Positions 17,229 to 26,185 of a stretch of 64,000 nucleotides of DNA are shown here, piece after piece; within the stretch, counting starts at the first letter, position 1; each line of letters begins with the position of its first letter. Under the pieces are notes generated by a model that saw nothing but the letters and a program-made list of their open reading frames with translations, was not told where the DNA came from and made no database searches. The stretch covers positions 372,001-436,000 of the forward strand of contig NZ_JADPKK010000019.1 of the NCBI RefSeq assembly GCF_023073915.1, written 5' to 3'. Both the position numbers and the translations under genes were made by a program. This DNA comes from Bradyrhizobium sp. 149 (GTDB lineage: Bacteria; Pseudomonadota; Alphaproteobacteria; Rhizobiales; Xanthobacteraceae).

Positions 17229-20078
17229 ATGGACGGCAATTCATTGGGCCAAATGAGATTGGCAAAGATGCTCAAGACCGATCTGCGAGAACTGCACGTG
17301 TCCGAGACGACGGATCGAAACACATTCCTTTCGACGTTGCCGGCCACCCCGAAAGACCGCAGCGCAGCATTGGCGATCGTGGGCGTCTCCTCGATCTTGT
17401 TCGCAGTGGCCGTGCCTTTCGCAGGTATCCCGCTGCTGCCTGTGCCAGCCTTCGTCGCGAGCTATCAATCCGCCCTCGTCGTCGCCGACATCGTCACCGC
17501 GGTCCTGCTGTTGTCGCAGTTTGCGGTGCTCCGGACCCGCGCGCTGCTCGTGCTCGCGACGGGCTATCTGTTCACCGCCGCCGCGGCTGTGGTCCATGCC
17601 CTCACCTTTCCGGGACTTTTTTCGCCGACCGGGTTGCTGGGCGCCGACCAGCAGACCACGGTCTGGCTCTACATGATCTGGCACGGCGGCTTCCCGCTCT
17701 GCGTGCTGGCTTATGCCTGGCTGAAGGAGGCCGACGGCGGTGCCCGGATCGCGGGCTCGGCAAGCAAGGCGATCTACGCCAGCGTGCTCGGCGTCGTTGC
17801 GGTCGTGACCGTCTTGACCTGGATCGTCACTGCCCAGCACGACGTGCTTCCGGTCCTGCTGCGCGACGGCCGTTACACCCAGATCATGATCGGCGTGGTG
17901 TCCTTCATCTGGTCCTTGAGCTTCGCCGCGCTGGTCTCGTTGTGGTTCCGTCGACCGCATTCGGTCATCGATGTCTGGCTCATGGTCGTGATGTGCGCGT
18001 GGCTGTTCGACATCGCGCTGTCGGCGATTGTCAACGTCGCGCGCTTCGATCTCGGCTTCTACGCTGGCCGCCTCTATGGCCTCTGCGCGGCGACGTTCGT
18101 GCTTGCGGTGCTTCTGATCGAAAATGTCCGCCTCCAGGCGCACACGCTGGGCCTCGTCGGCAGGCTGCGCCAGCAGTCGGCATTGGATCGCGACTACTAT
18201 GGCAAGCGCCTTGCGCTGTACGGCGCCGTCGTCGAATCCGCCAATGATGCCATCATCACGAAGACGCTCGACGGCATTATCACCGGCTGGAACAAGGCCG
18301 CCGAACGTCTGTTCGGCTATACCGCCGCGGAGGCCATCGGCCAGCCGATCGACATCATCGTGCCGGAGGACCGCAAGGCCGAGGTCAGGGGTATCCTGAA
18401 CAGGGTTGGCGGCAACGAAACGATCGCCCAGCACGAAACCGTCCGCATGCGGAAGGACGGCCGTCCGCTCGACGTCGTTCTCAACATTTCTCCGCTGAAA
18501 TCAGCCAACGGAGAAATCATCGGCGCCTCCAAGATCGCCCACGACATCACGGAAGAGAAGCAGTCCCGGGAGAAACTGCGCCGCGAGGTCGAGGAGCGTC
18601 AGCGCATCTTCGAGACCTCGCAGGATCTGATCCTCGTCACTGACAGTTTTGGCAATTTCGTCCAGGTCAGCCCAAGCGTGAAGACCATCCTCGGCTTGAG
18701 CCCGGACGACATGATCGGGCACAGCGCCACCGAGTTCATTCATCCCGACGATCTCGAAAGGACACGGAACGAGATGCGCGCGGCGCGGCGTGGCGCGGTC
18801 AAGCGCAGCTTCGAGGCGCGCTATTACCACTACGACGGTCACGAGGTGACGCTGAACTGGATGGGAACGTGGTCCGAGCCGGTCAAGCGCCATTTCTTCA
18901 TTGGCCGCGACCTCACCGAGAAGCAGGCAGCCGAGGCGCAGTTCAGGCACGTCCAGAAGATGGATTCGATCGGTCAATTGACCGGCGGTGTCGCGCATGA
19001 CTTCAACAATGTGCTGACCGTCATTACCGGCACGATCGGCATTTTGGCGGACGCGGTCGCTGATCGTCCCGAGCTCGCCGCCATCACCAAATTGATCGAC
19101 GATGCCGCCGAGCGCGGCGCGCAACTGACCAAGCATCTGCTCGCCTTCGCCCGCAAGCAGCCGCTCCAGCCGCGCGAAATCGACGTCAACGCATTGACAC
19201 TCGAGGCCGCAAAGCTCCTGCATCCCACCCTCGGCGAGCAGATCACCATCATGCCGCAGCTCACCGAGGACGCGTGGCCGGCACTGGTCGACCCAGGCCA
19301 GCTTTCCACCGCGATCCTCAATCTCGCGCTGAACGCGCGCGATGCCATGCCCGATGGCGGCACGCTGGTGCTGGAGACCCGCAACATCTTCCTCGACGAC
19401 GGCTATGCCAGCATGAATCCCGACGTGGTGGCCGGCAATTACGTGATGATCGCCGTCAGCGACACCGGCTCCGGAATCCCGCCGGAATTGATCGACCGGG
19501 TGTTCGATCCCTTCTTCACCACCAAGGAGGTCGGCAAGGGCACCGGCCTCGGGCTCAGCATGGTGTTCGGCTTCGTCAAGCAGTCCGGCGGCCACATCAA
19601 GATCTACAGCGAGGAAGGCCACGGCACGAGCGTGAAGATCTACCTGCCGCGCTCGAGCGGCGTGCAGGAGACCGAGTTCGAGGCGCTCCAGAACGCCCCC
19701 ATTGCCGGCGGTGACGAGAAGATCCTGATCGTCGAGGACGACGCGCTGGTGCGGCAATATGTCGTGACCCAGATCAAGAGCCTCGGCTATACCGCCCTCG
19801 AAGCCGCCAACGCGGCCGAGGCCCTCACCATCATCGATGCCGACAAGGACATCGACCTGCTGTTCACGGACGTGATCATGCCGGGCAACATGAACGGCCG
19901 CCAGCTCGCCGATGAGGCGGCTCGCCGCCGCCCCGAGCTGAAGACGCTGTTCACCTCGGGCTACACCGAGAACGCCATCGTCCATCACGGGCGGCTCGAT
20001 TCCGGCGTGCTGCTGCTGGCAAAGCCCTACCGCAAATCCGAGCTCGCCAAGATGCTGAGGACCGCGCTCGCGGGTTGA
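17229..20078 (+). CDS. Membrane hybrid sensor histidine kinase (MASE-PAS-PAS-HK-REC)
   Basis: 949 residues from ATG 17229; ATGs at 17253 and 17268 are alternatives, and a TTG at 17181 opens the frame earlier but is less likely. Residues ~50-310 have about seven membrane spans (MASE-type sensor). A PAS domain starts at VVESANDAIITKTLDGIITGW, a second at FETSQDLILVTD. The phosphoacceptor His590 is in GGVAHDFNNVL, then NARDAMPDGG, DTGSGIPPE and GTGLGLSMVFGF form the ATPase domain. The C-terminal receiver has phosphoacceptor Asp881 in FTDVIMPG and Lys in LAKPYRK. The signal is unknown. It is divergent from the lone receiver gene. Confidence 0.9.
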   Translation: MDGNSLGQMRLAKMLKTDLRELHVSETTDRNTFLSTLPATPKDRSAALAIVGVSSILFAVAVPFAGIPLLPVPAFVASYQSALVVADIVTAVLLLSQFAVLRTRALLVLATGYLFTAAAAVVHALTFPGLFSPTGLLGADQQTTVWLYMIWHGGFPLCVLAYAWLKEADGGARIAGSASKAIYASVLGVVAVVTVLTWIVTAQHDVLPVLLRDGRYTQIMIGVVSFIWSLSFAALVSLWFRRPHSVIDVWLMVVMCAWLFDIALSAIVNVARFDLGFYAGRLYGLCAATFVLAVLLIENVRLQAHTLGLVGRLRQQSALDRDYYGKRLALYGAVVESANDAIITKTLDGIITGWNKAAERLFGYTAAEAIGQPIDIIVPEDRKAEVRGILNRVGGNETIAQHETVRMRKDGRPLDVVLNISPLKSANGEIIGASKIAHDITEEKQSREKLRREVEERQRIFETSQDLILVTDSFGNFVQVSPSVKTILGLSPDDMIGHSATEFIHPDDLERTRNEMRAARRGAVKRSFEARYYHYDGHEVTLNWMGTWSEPVKRHFFIGRDLTEKQAAEAQFRHVQKMDSIGQLTGGVAHDFNNVLTVITGTIGILADAVADRPELAAITKLIDDAAERGAQLTKHLLAFARKQPLQPREIDVNALTLEAAKLLHPTLGEQITIMPQLTEDAWPALVDPGQLSTAILNLALNARDAMPDGGTLVLETRNIFLDDGYASMNPDVVAGNYVMIAVSDTGSGIPPELIDRVFDPFFTTKEVGKGTGLGLSMVFGFVKQSGGHIKIYSEEGHGTSVKIYLPRSSGVQETEFEALQNAPIAGGDEKILIVEDDALVRQYVVTQIKSLGYTALEAANAAEALTIIDADKDIDLLFTDVIMPGNMNGRQLADEAARRRPELKTLFTSGYTENAIVHHGRLDSGVLLLAKPYRKSELAKMLRTALAG

Positions 20079-20136
20079 GCCTGCGGCATCCCTGCGATAT
20101 CGCTGAAGCGAACGCCTTTCAGCCTGCGGAGCCGCC

Positions 20137-21132
20137 TTGAAAAACCTTCTCACCGACATCGCCGGCGTCCGCGTCGGCCATGCCGAAGATGCGAAAGTCG
20201 CCACCGGCACGACCGCAATCATCTTCGACGCCCCCGCGGTTGCGGCCATCGATGTTCGCGGCGGCGGACCCGGCACGCGCGAAGACGCGTTGCTCGACCT
20301 CGCCAGCACCGTCGATCGCGTTGATGCGATCGCGCTGTCCGGCGGCTCCGCCTTTGGAATCGACGCCGGCGGCGGCATCCAGGCCTGGCTCGCCGAACAA
20401 GGCCGCGGCTTGCGGATTCGCGAGGCGGTGATACCGATCGTGCCGGGCGCGATCGTTTTCGACCTGCTCAACGGTGGCGACAAGGCCTGGGGACGCTTCG
20501 CGCCCTATCGCGATCTCGGCTACGCCGCAGCGTTGGCCGCCAGCGACGATTTCGCGCTGGGAAGCGTCGGCGCAGGGCTGGGTGCGACCACCGCGACCTT
20601 CAAGGGCGGACTGGGGTCGGCTTCCGCGGTCCTGGCCAACGGCATCAAGGTCGCCGCGATCATCGTCGTCAACGCGGTCGGCAGCACGACCATTGGCGAA
20701 GGGCCGTGGTTCTGGGCCGCGCCGTTCGAGGAGAACGGCGAGTTCGGCGGGCGCGGCCTGCCGTCCGCCTTCACGCCGGACATGCTGGCGATGCGCATCA
20801 AGGGCGGACCCGCCGCGAGCGCGCGTGAGAACACCACGATCGGCCTCGTCGTCACCGATGCAACGCTGACCAAGGCCCAGGCCAAGCGGCTTGCGATGAT
20901 TGCGCATACCGGGTTTGCCCGTGCGATCTATCCGGTGCATGCCCCAACCGACGGCGACGTGCTGTTCGCCGCCGCAACTGGCGAGAAGCCCATTGAGCCG
21001 CTGGTCGGCCTTACCGAGCTCGGCACGGTCGCCGCCAACGTGGTCGCACGCGCAATCGCTCGCGGCGTCTACAATGCGACGGCCCTGCCGTTCGCCGGCG
21101 CGATGCCGGCGTGGAAGGCCCGGTTCGGTTAA
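20137..21132 (+). CDS. P1 family (DmpA/S58-type) peptidase
   Basis: 331 residues with a TTG start and GGAG just upstream. The N-terminus NLLTDIAGVRVGHAED and the block DAIALSGGSAFGIDAGGGI are typical of the DmpA/P1 family, which includes L-aminopeptidase DmpA and 6-aminohexanoate-oligomer hydrolases (NylC). These N-terminal nucleophile hydrolases self-cleave before a Ser or Thr; the likely site is at the Thr in RENTTIGLVVTDA near residue 237. It would cut short peptides or amides. It stands alone between the kinase and a repeat. Confidence 0.86.
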   Translation: MKNLLTDIAGVRVGHAEDAKVATGTTAIIFDAPAVAAIDVRGGGPGTREDALLDLASTVDRVDAIALSGGSAFGIDAGGGIQAWLAEQGRGLRIREAVIPIVPGAIVFDLLNGGDKAWGRFAPYRDLGYAAALAASDDFALGSVGAGLGATTATFKGGLGSASAVLANGIKVAAIIVVNAVGSTTIGEGPWFWAAPFEENGEFGGRGLPSAFTPDMLAMRIKGGPAASARENTTIGLVVTDATLTKAQAKRLAMIAHTGFARAIYPVHAPTDGDVLFAAATGEKPIEPLVGLTELGTVAANVVARAIARGVYNATALPFAGAMPAWKARFG

Positions 21133-21133
21133 G

Positions 21134-21179
21134 GCGCTTTCGAGCGAAGTGGGTACCGGTTCGCGTCAAGACAACGCGT
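21134..21179 (+). repeat. Short dispersed repeat (GCGCTTTCGAGCGAAGTGGG type)
   Basis: This block, with TACCGGTTCGCGTC in its middle, matches by memory a short repeat found many times between genes in Bradyrhizobium and related genomes. There is only this copy in the window. CGCTTTCGAGCG inside it is itself nearly palindromic. It lies between the peptidase and the KTSC gene. Confidence 0.5.
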
Positions 21180-21231
21180 AGAAACGAAACCACGAACACG
21201 GCGTTACCCTGACGGGCCAAGGTGCACCGCC

Positions 21232-21444
21232 ATGCCGTCTTCCGTGATCCGCTTTTTCCGCTATACGCCCGACACGCGCGAGCTGAAGGTCACTTTCGTC
21301 AGCGGACGCCTCTATGTCTACGCGGACGTTCCGCCCGAGGTCGCCGCCGCGTTCAAGAATGTGCGCTCAAAGGGTACGTTCTTCAACCGCGAAATCCGCG
21401 ACCGGTATGTCTACCGTGACATCACTCACGAATATGCCAGCTAG
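21232..21444 (+). CDS. KTSC domain protein
   Basis: 70 residues. SSVIRFFRYTPDTRELKVTF, then GRLYVYADVPPEV and SKGTFFNREIRDRY fit the KTSC domain, a short fold named for a K-T-S-C-like motif and found alone or fused to enzymes; here the last motif reads SKGTFFN. Its role is not established. It is single and has no obvious partner gene. Confidence 0.82.
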   Translation: MPSSVIRFFRYTPDTRELKVTFVSGRLYVYADVPPEVAAAFKNVRSKGTFFNREIRDRYVYRDITHEYAS

Positions 21445-21455
21445 CCATGAGCAGG

Positions 21456-22238
21456 TCACACGTTCATCGACATCGATGAACCGACAGTCGCTGAGGCGCC
21501 TTGTCCCTGTCCGCCTTGCCGCTGCATCAACTGTGCGAACAGATCGTAGGCCGAATTACGGGAGCTGGAGGCGCCCGGGACCGTCGTCGACATCTTGAAG
21601 CCGTCGGCGTAGGTGACGGTGGTGGTGGTCGAGCCGTCGGCGCCGGTCGTCGAGGTCGAGGTCGAGCCGCCGCTGGACTGCGAGGAGGAATCCGAACCGC
21701 TGCCGGACGCATCGCCCGCACCCTGTGCGTGATGGTGACCGCGATGGCCGCTCTTCAGCGCCTTCGACATCTCGTCGAGGCTGACGCTGCTGTCGGAGTT
21801 CGAATCCAGCTTGGAGAACACGTCGTCAGCCTGCGCCGTGTTGGTGCCACCGGCACCCAGCGCGTGCTCGAATTCGGACTTGGTGATCTTGCCGTCGCCA
21901 TCCGCGTCGATCTGTGAAAACAGGTCCTTGAGCGCGGCGTCACGGCTCGTCGAGGACGCGGAGTTCGACGAGGTCGAGCCGGCTGTGCTGCTCGCACTGT
22001 CCGAGGACTGGCTCTGCGCGGCGAGCAGCGCGTTCATCGTCTCCGGCGCGATCTGCGGGCGGTTGCCTGAATTGACCGACGAGGCCGCGCCGCTGGTCGT
22101 GCTGCTGCTGTCGATCGCGAACGGATTGGTCGCGCCTTGCGAAGACCCGGTCTTCTGGGTCGACGAGGACGATTTTGAATTCGTCAGCGACTGGATCGCG
22201 CCGAGCGCACTCGATACGGCACCAAGGGCAAACAACAT
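21456..22238 (-). CDS. EF-hand domain protein, Ser/Thr-rich
   Basis: 260 residues from the ATG at 22238, which has GGAG upstream; a longer frame exists to 22304. The N-terminal third is rich in Ser, Thr and Gln. In the middle two EF-hands are visible: DADGDGKITKSE, with all calcium ligands, and DSNSDSSVSLDE. After them come a His/Gly stretch (GHRGHHHAQG) and Ser/Thr/Gly low-complexity sequence, then YDLFAQLMQRQGGQ. It probably binds calcium; the weak hydrophobic start may or may not be a secretion signal. Similar proteins are common in Bradyrhizobium with no known role. Confidence 0.82.
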   Translation of the reverse strand: MLFALGAVSSALGAIQSLTNSKSSSSTQKTGSSQGATNPFAIDSSSTTSGAASSVNSGNRPQIAPETMNALLAAQSQSSDSASSTAGSTSSNSASSTSRDAALKDLFSQIDADGDGKITKSEFEHALGAGGTNTAQADDVFSKLDSNSDSSVSLDEMSKALKSGHRGHHHAQGAGDASGSGSDSSSQSSGGSTSTSTTGADGSTTTTVTYADGFKMSTTVPGASSSRNSAYDLFAQLMQRQGGQGQGASATVGSSMSMNV

Positions 22239-22486
22239 TGCACAACTCCAACCGATGCGGCATGCCGCGACCAATGTCCTGGAGGTGACGTCAGCAAGCG
22301 CCATGCCAGCGAGAAAAGCTCAATGAAATCCGCTTTCACCGCACTTTGCACGGCCCGGGAACACCGGCAATTCATGCCGGCCGCGGCAGAAATTTCCGCC
22401 CACAGGAAGCACGCCGCCCTGCATTGCCCGGCTGAGAGGCCCATGTTAGGCGAGTCAATCTTTCACGGCCGCCACGGGAAACCGCA

Positions 22487-23188
22487 ATGACCCAAGCCTT
22501 CGCCCCCCGCCCCCTGGCAATCGCGCCCTCGATCCTGGCCTCGGATTTCTCGAGGCTCGGCGAGGAGGTGCGCGCCGTGGACGCCGCCGGCGCCGACTGG
22601 ATCCATCTCGACGTCATGGACGGGCACTTCGTTCCCAACATCTCCTATGGCCCCGACGTCATCAAGGCAATGCGCCCGCACACCAAGAAGATCTTCGACG
22701 CACATCTGATGATCTCGCCCTGCGACCCCTATCTGGAGGCCTTTGCGAAAGCCGGCTGCGACCACATCACCGTCCATGCGGAGGCCGGTCCCCATCTGCA
22801 CCGCTCGCTTCAGGCGATCCGCGCGCTCGGCAAGAAGGCCGGCGTTTCGCTCAATCCGGGCACGCCGATCAGCACGCTCGAATACGTCCTGGACCTCGTC
22901 GACCTCGTGCTGGTGATGTCGGTCAATCCCGGCTTCGGCGGCCAGGCCTTCATCCCCTCCGCGATCGGCAAGATCCGCGACATCCGCGCGATGACCGCGG
23001 GCCGTCCGATCGACATCGAGGTTGATGGCGGCGTCGGCTCCGACGTCGCAGGTCCCCTGGCCGCAGCTGGGGCCAATGCCTTCGTCGCCGGCACATCCGT
23101 GTTCAGGGGCGGCACGCAGGACGCCTACAAGACCAACATCGCCGCGATCCGCAACGCGGCCGCAGGCGCACGCGGCGAAGCAATCTGA
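22487..23188 (+). CDS. rpe: Ribulose-phosphate 3-epimerase
   Basis: 233 residues, full length. [17 protein letters not shown] at the start, [17 protein letters not shown] (metal-binding Asp and His), HLMI and [11 protein letters not shown] are all signature motifs, and EVDGGVG completes the active site. It interconverts ribulose 5-phosphate and xylulose 5-phosphate in the pentose phosphate and Calvin cycles. Upstream is a 248-base gap shared with the divergent EF-hand gene. Confidence 0.95.
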   Translation: MTQAFAPRPLAIAPSILASDFSRLGEEVRAVDAAGADWIHLDVMDGHFVPNISYGPDVIKAMRPHTKKIFDAHLMISPCDPYLEAFAKAGCDHITVHAEAGPHLHRSLQAIRALGKKAGVSLNPGTPISTLEYVLDLVDLVLVMSVNPGFGGQAFIPSAIGKIRDIRAMTAGRPIDIEVDGGVGSDVAGPLAAAGANAFVAGTSVFRGGTQDAYKTNIAAIRNAAAGARGEAI

Positions 23189-23337
23189 AGGCTCACGCGC
23201 TTCGCACATGTGCGGCTCCTACGGATGTTGCGACGCGCAACGCCTAAACTTGCAACCTTGATCCGTACTCCTCCGGGCTTCCCTGATTCGCGCAAATCAC
23301 CGCTAGTGATTCTTGCCTGTTTTCGCGGGAGCACATC

Positions 23338-23478
23338 ATGACGACGACCCTGGTTTGGACTGGCGTGGCGTTGTGGCTTGGTTTCAGTGCGTTTGTTGTG
23401 TTTGGTCCATCGGCCGGACCTGTGAAGGTCGCGGCACGCTCGACCCGCATCACCCGTCGCGACTGGTATCGGGCCTGA
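23338..23478 (+). CDS. Very small membrane protein (46 aa)
   Basis: The ATG at 23338 has GGGAG 7 bases before it. The product is MTTTLVWTGVALWLGF followed by SAFVVFGPSAGP and a basic tail RSTRITRRDWYRA: one membrane span and a positively charged end. It ends five bases before the next small ORF. It has no family I can name; the case rests on ribosome site, membrane-like composition and position. Confidence 0.5.
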   Translation: MTTTLVWTGVALWLGFSAFVVFGPSAGPVKVAARSTRITRRDWYRA

Positions 23479-23482
23479 GCCC

Positions 23483-23662
23483 ATGCAGATCGCGCTCGTG
23501 AAACGTCAGCCGAAGCGCAGGTGCCGCATCCCGCGGCGCCCGCATCCTGACCTCGACTATTTCTTCGGACGGCTCGAACGCACCGAAGGCGAGATGCGCG
23601 ACGACACCAGGCCCGAGATGGCGGACCTGGATCACCCGCTCCGGTCACCGCGCCGGCATTGA
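23483..23662 (+). CDS. Small basic hypothetical protein (59 aa)
   Basis: Starts at ATG 23483, 5 bases after the preceding small ORF, and reads MQIALVKRQPKRRCRIPRRP, then an acidic middle (DLDYFFGRLERTEGEMRDD) and ends PRRH. The N-terminal half is strongly basic. No ribosome site is obvious beyond GCCTGAGCC. It could be translated by coupling with the small membrane protein before it. No known family. Confidence 0.35.
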   Translation: MQIALVKRQPKRRCRIPRRPHPDLDYFFGRLERTEGEMRDDTRPEMADLDHPLRSPRRH

Positions 23663-23683
23663 ATTCTTTTCTGGACTAAGCTC

Positions 23684-23875
23684 ATGAAGCCGCACTGCCC
23701 AAACTGCCTGAAGGAAATGACCAAGGCGTCCGCGTCGCGCAACCTGTTCAACTGCGAGCCCTGCCGCGAGATCATCCAGTTCTTCGGCGGCAGCGCGGAT
23801 CACGGCGAGCCCAGCCCGCAATTCTCCTGGCCGATCCGCCGCAAGCCTACCACGTACACTGCCCACGCGGCCTGA
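23684..23875 (+). CDS. Small zinc-ribbon-like protein (63 aa)
   Basis: 63 residues with CPNC near the N-terminus (residues 5-8) and CEPC at 24-27, spaced like a treble-clef or zinc ribbon, so it probably binds one zinc ion. The rest (FFGGSADHGEPSPQFSWP) has no recognisable motif. It follows two other tiny ORFs on the same strand and is convergent with the kinase-Usp gene. Function unknown. Confidence 0.55.
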   Translation: MKPHCPNCLKEMTKASASRNLFNCEPCREIIQFFGGSADHGEPSPQFSWPIRRKPTTYTAHAA

Positions 23876-23900
23876 ACCTTCCAGGATCCAGGGCGCGGCC

Positions 23901-25325
23901 CTATCCGGCGCCCTCGCCGGCATCCGCAGCCATTCGCGGCGGCCGCACCACGGTGACGGTGCAGGCCGCTTCCGAAGCCACCTTGGCCGAGACGCTGCCG
24001 AGCAGTGTTCGCCTAAACGAGCCCTGCCGCGCGCCGATGATGACGTGGTCAACGTGGTTGACCTCGCAAAACTCCAGGATGGCCGCGGCGGGATCGACGG
24101 CTTCCAGCACGTGAGCCGACAGCCGGCCTTCGTCCAGCTTGAGCGGCGTGGCCCAGTGCCTAAGCGCCACCAACCGGTCGATATGCTTGTTGAAGCCCTG
24201 CTCGTCCAGCGTCCTGTCAATCGCGATGCGGTTGAGCTTGAGCACGTTGAGACAGGCGAGCCGCGCCGACGGCAGCGTGGCGAGAATGCGTTCCGTCGTC
24301 ATGCGCAGGGCCTCGTTTAATTCCGGCTCGCCTTCCGCCGTATCGAGCGCGACCGCAACGATCGGGCTTGATGCGATTTGGGCTGCGACATCCGATTTCG
24401 CGCGGGGCGCCATGACGCCCTGGTTGAACCGGCGGCGCCAGGCGACGCTGAGGGGATCGCGCTTCATTCGCTCCGAGCGCATCGTGAGCCTGATCTGGTC
24501 CGGATGGGTCAGATCGAAGGCGAGCTGCGACGCCGTCGGATAGCGCCGCACCGGCTCGATCTCGAGGCACCGCAGCACCACCTCCTGGAGCCAGGGCGGA
24601 TAATCGGCGCGGAGTGCGCGCGGCGAGTGCGGATCGCGCCACAGCCGGCGCCGCATCGCACGCAGCGTCTCGCCCTCGCCGAAGGGACGCTCGCCGGTGG
24701 TGAAGAAATAGAGCAGCACGCCCAGCGAGAACAGATCGCTGCGCGGATCGTCGCGCACCCCTGACAGCCGTTCCGGCGCCATATAGGGCGCGGTGCCGTA
24801 AGGCAGGCGGAATTCCTCCTGCAACAGGTCCGGCAGATGGTTGTGATGCGACAGGCCATAGTCGATCAGCACCGCCTCGCCGCTCTCGCGGAACATGATG
24901 CTGCTCGGCTTGATGTCGTGATGGATCACGTTCTGCCGGTGCAAATCGGCGAGCCCTGTCGCGATCCTGGCGACGAGCTGCCGCGCCTCGTCATACGGCA
25001 GCGGCAGGTCGGGCAGCCGCTTGTAGAGCGTGGTCCCGGAGATGCGCTCGATCACGACATAGGCTTGGTGGGCGAAATCGCCCGTGCCGAAGCATGCGGG
25101 CACGTGCGGCCCGGCAAGCCGCGGCAGGATCATCATCTCCATCTCGAAGGAGACGATCGCTGCGGGGTCCTCACCCTCCGACACCCGCGGAATCTTCATC
25201 AGCAGCGGCACGTCGATGCCGGGATGGGTGACCGTCCACAGCGTCGCCATGCCGCCGGCATGGACGCATTCGCCGATAGTGTAGCCGTCGATCTCTGCGC
25301 CTGATTTGACCAGGGGTTTCGGCAT
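23901..25325 (-). CDS. Serine/threonine protein kinase fused to a universal stress protein domain
   Basis: 474 residues. The kinase domain covers about 1-280: Gly-rich loop region ECVHAGGMATLW, Lys in LLMKIPRV, catalytic loop HHDIKPSS and the metal-binding DYG in LIDYGLS, then YMAPERLSG and DLFSLGVLLY. The catalytic-loop Asn is replaced by Ser (HHDIKPSS where HxDxKPxN is usual), so activity may be altered. From about 320 a UspA domain follows, with the nucleotide-binding pattern GARQGSFRRTLLGSVS near the C-terminus. It follows a PP2A-like phosphatase by 6 bases, suggesting a kinase-phosphatase pair. Confidence 0.9.
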   Translation of the reverse strand: MPKPLVKSGAEIDGYTIGECVHAGGMATLWTVTHPGIDVPLLMKIPRVSEGEDPAAIVSFEMEMMILPRLAGPHVPACFGTGDFAHQAYVVIERISGTTLYKRLPDLPLPYDEARQLVARIATGLADLHRQNVIHHDIKPSSIMFRESGEAVLIDYGLSHHNHLPDLLQEEFRLPYGTAPYMAPERLSGVRDDPRSDLFSLGVLLYFFTTGERPFGEGETLRAMRRRLWRDPHSPRALRADYPPWLQEVVLRCLEIEPVRRYPTASQLAFDLTHPDQIRLTMRSERMKRDPLSVAWRRRFNQGVMAPRAKSDVAAQIASSPIVAVALDTAEGEPELNEALRMTTERILATLPSARLACLNVLKLNRIAIDRTLDEQGFNKHIDRLVALRHWATPLKLDEGRLSAHVLEAVDPAAAILEFCEVNHVDHVIIGARQGSFRRTLLGSVSAKVASEAACTVTVVRPPRMAADAGEGAG

Positions 25326-25331
25326 CGGCCT

Positions 25332-26072
25332 CTAGCGCCCCTGCGACAGCCGGTCGGCGAGCCAATGCGGCAGGCCGTTCTCACGGATCCGGTTCGCGGC
25401 CGTCTCGACATCGTAGGGCGCGCGGCAATAGGTGATCTGGCAAGAGACCGTGTCAAACAGCGCGAAAGCCGCGGATGGATCGTTATCGCGTGGCTGGCCG
25501 ACCGAGCCGAGCACCGCAAGCCATTGCCGCCCGCGCAGCAGCGGTACTGAGACGTCGGTCTTGGGCACAAGTCCCGTCATCTTCGCCGTCACCGACATCG
25601 AATAGATCGCCGGGCGATGGATGTGGCCGCAGAATGTGACATGAGCCGGCGTCGCGATGAGGCTTTTGGCGGCGTCCGCCGTCGATCGGACATAGTGCCA
25701 GCCTCGGGGGCTGGAGGCTTCCGAATGCACGAACAGGCGGTCGCCGTCCTGCACCAGCATCGGCAATTCCGCCAGGAACCGCCGCTGCGCGGGGTCGAGC
25801 CGGCCGCGTGTCCATTCGATCGCGATCTGCGCCTCGGCATTCATGGTCTCGGCCGAGGAATTCACCGCCTGGTCATGGTTGCCGCGCACGGCGACGGCGC
25901 CCTGGGCAACCAGCTCCATCGCGGTATCCACCACCCATTCCGGATCGGCGCCATAGCCGACGAAGTCGCCGAGCAGGATGAATCGCTCGGCGCCACGCGC
26001 CCGCGCGACCTTCAGGCACGCCTCGAACGCCTGCCGGTTGCCGTGGATATCCGAGAAGACAGCGAGAAGCAC
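25332..26072 (-). CDS. Metallophosphoesterase (PP2A/diadenosine tetraphosphatase-like)
   Basis: 246 residues with a GTG start and GGAGGG upstream. Metal ligands are all present: FSDIHGN, LGDFVGYG, RGNHDQ, then VHS and CGHIHRP. The short, compact form matches YfcE/ApaH-like or bacterial protein phosphatases. Because the kinase-Usp gene follows 6 bases downstream it may dephosphorylate the same targets, but nucleotide substrates are also possible. A perfect inverted repeat lies just upstream of its start. Confidence 0.88.
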   Translation of the reverse strand: MLLAVFSDIHGNRQAFEACLKVARARGAERFILLGDFVGYGADPEWVVDTAMELVAQGAVAVRGNHDQAVNSSAETMNAEAQIAIEWTRGRLDPAQRRFLAELPMLVQDGDRLFVHSEASSPRGWHYVRSTADAAKSLIATPAHVTFCGHIHRPAIYSMSVTAKMTGLVPKTDVSVPLLRGRQWLAVLGSVGQPRDNDPSAAFALFDTVSCQITYCRAPYDVETAANRIRENGLPHWLADRLSQGR

Positions 26073-26090
26073 GCACCCTCCACCCCGAAG

Positions 26091-26111
26091 CCTTATCGGA
26101 AGCCGATAAGG
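26091..26111. promoter_or_regulatory. Perfect 9-bp inverted repeat before the phosphatase gene
   Basis: CCTTATCGG-AAG-CCGATAAGG is a perfect palindrome in the 113-base gap between the two-span membrane protein gene and the phosphatase gene, 19 bases before the GTG start. No run of T follows on either strand, so an operator is more likely than a terminator. Which protein would bind it is unknown. Confidence 0.5.
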
Positions 26112-26185
26112 CCAAATTGAGGGACGTCAAGATGCGCCGGCGCGGGCCCGTTTTCCAGCGGGCGCCTGCGGCGATGGTGAAGGGC

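Noticed and set aside
18501..20483. A 660-codon open frame on the minus strand across the hybrid kinase gene
   Set aside because: It has no domain and mirrors the high-GC codon pattern of the plus-strand kinase, whose motifs are all intact.
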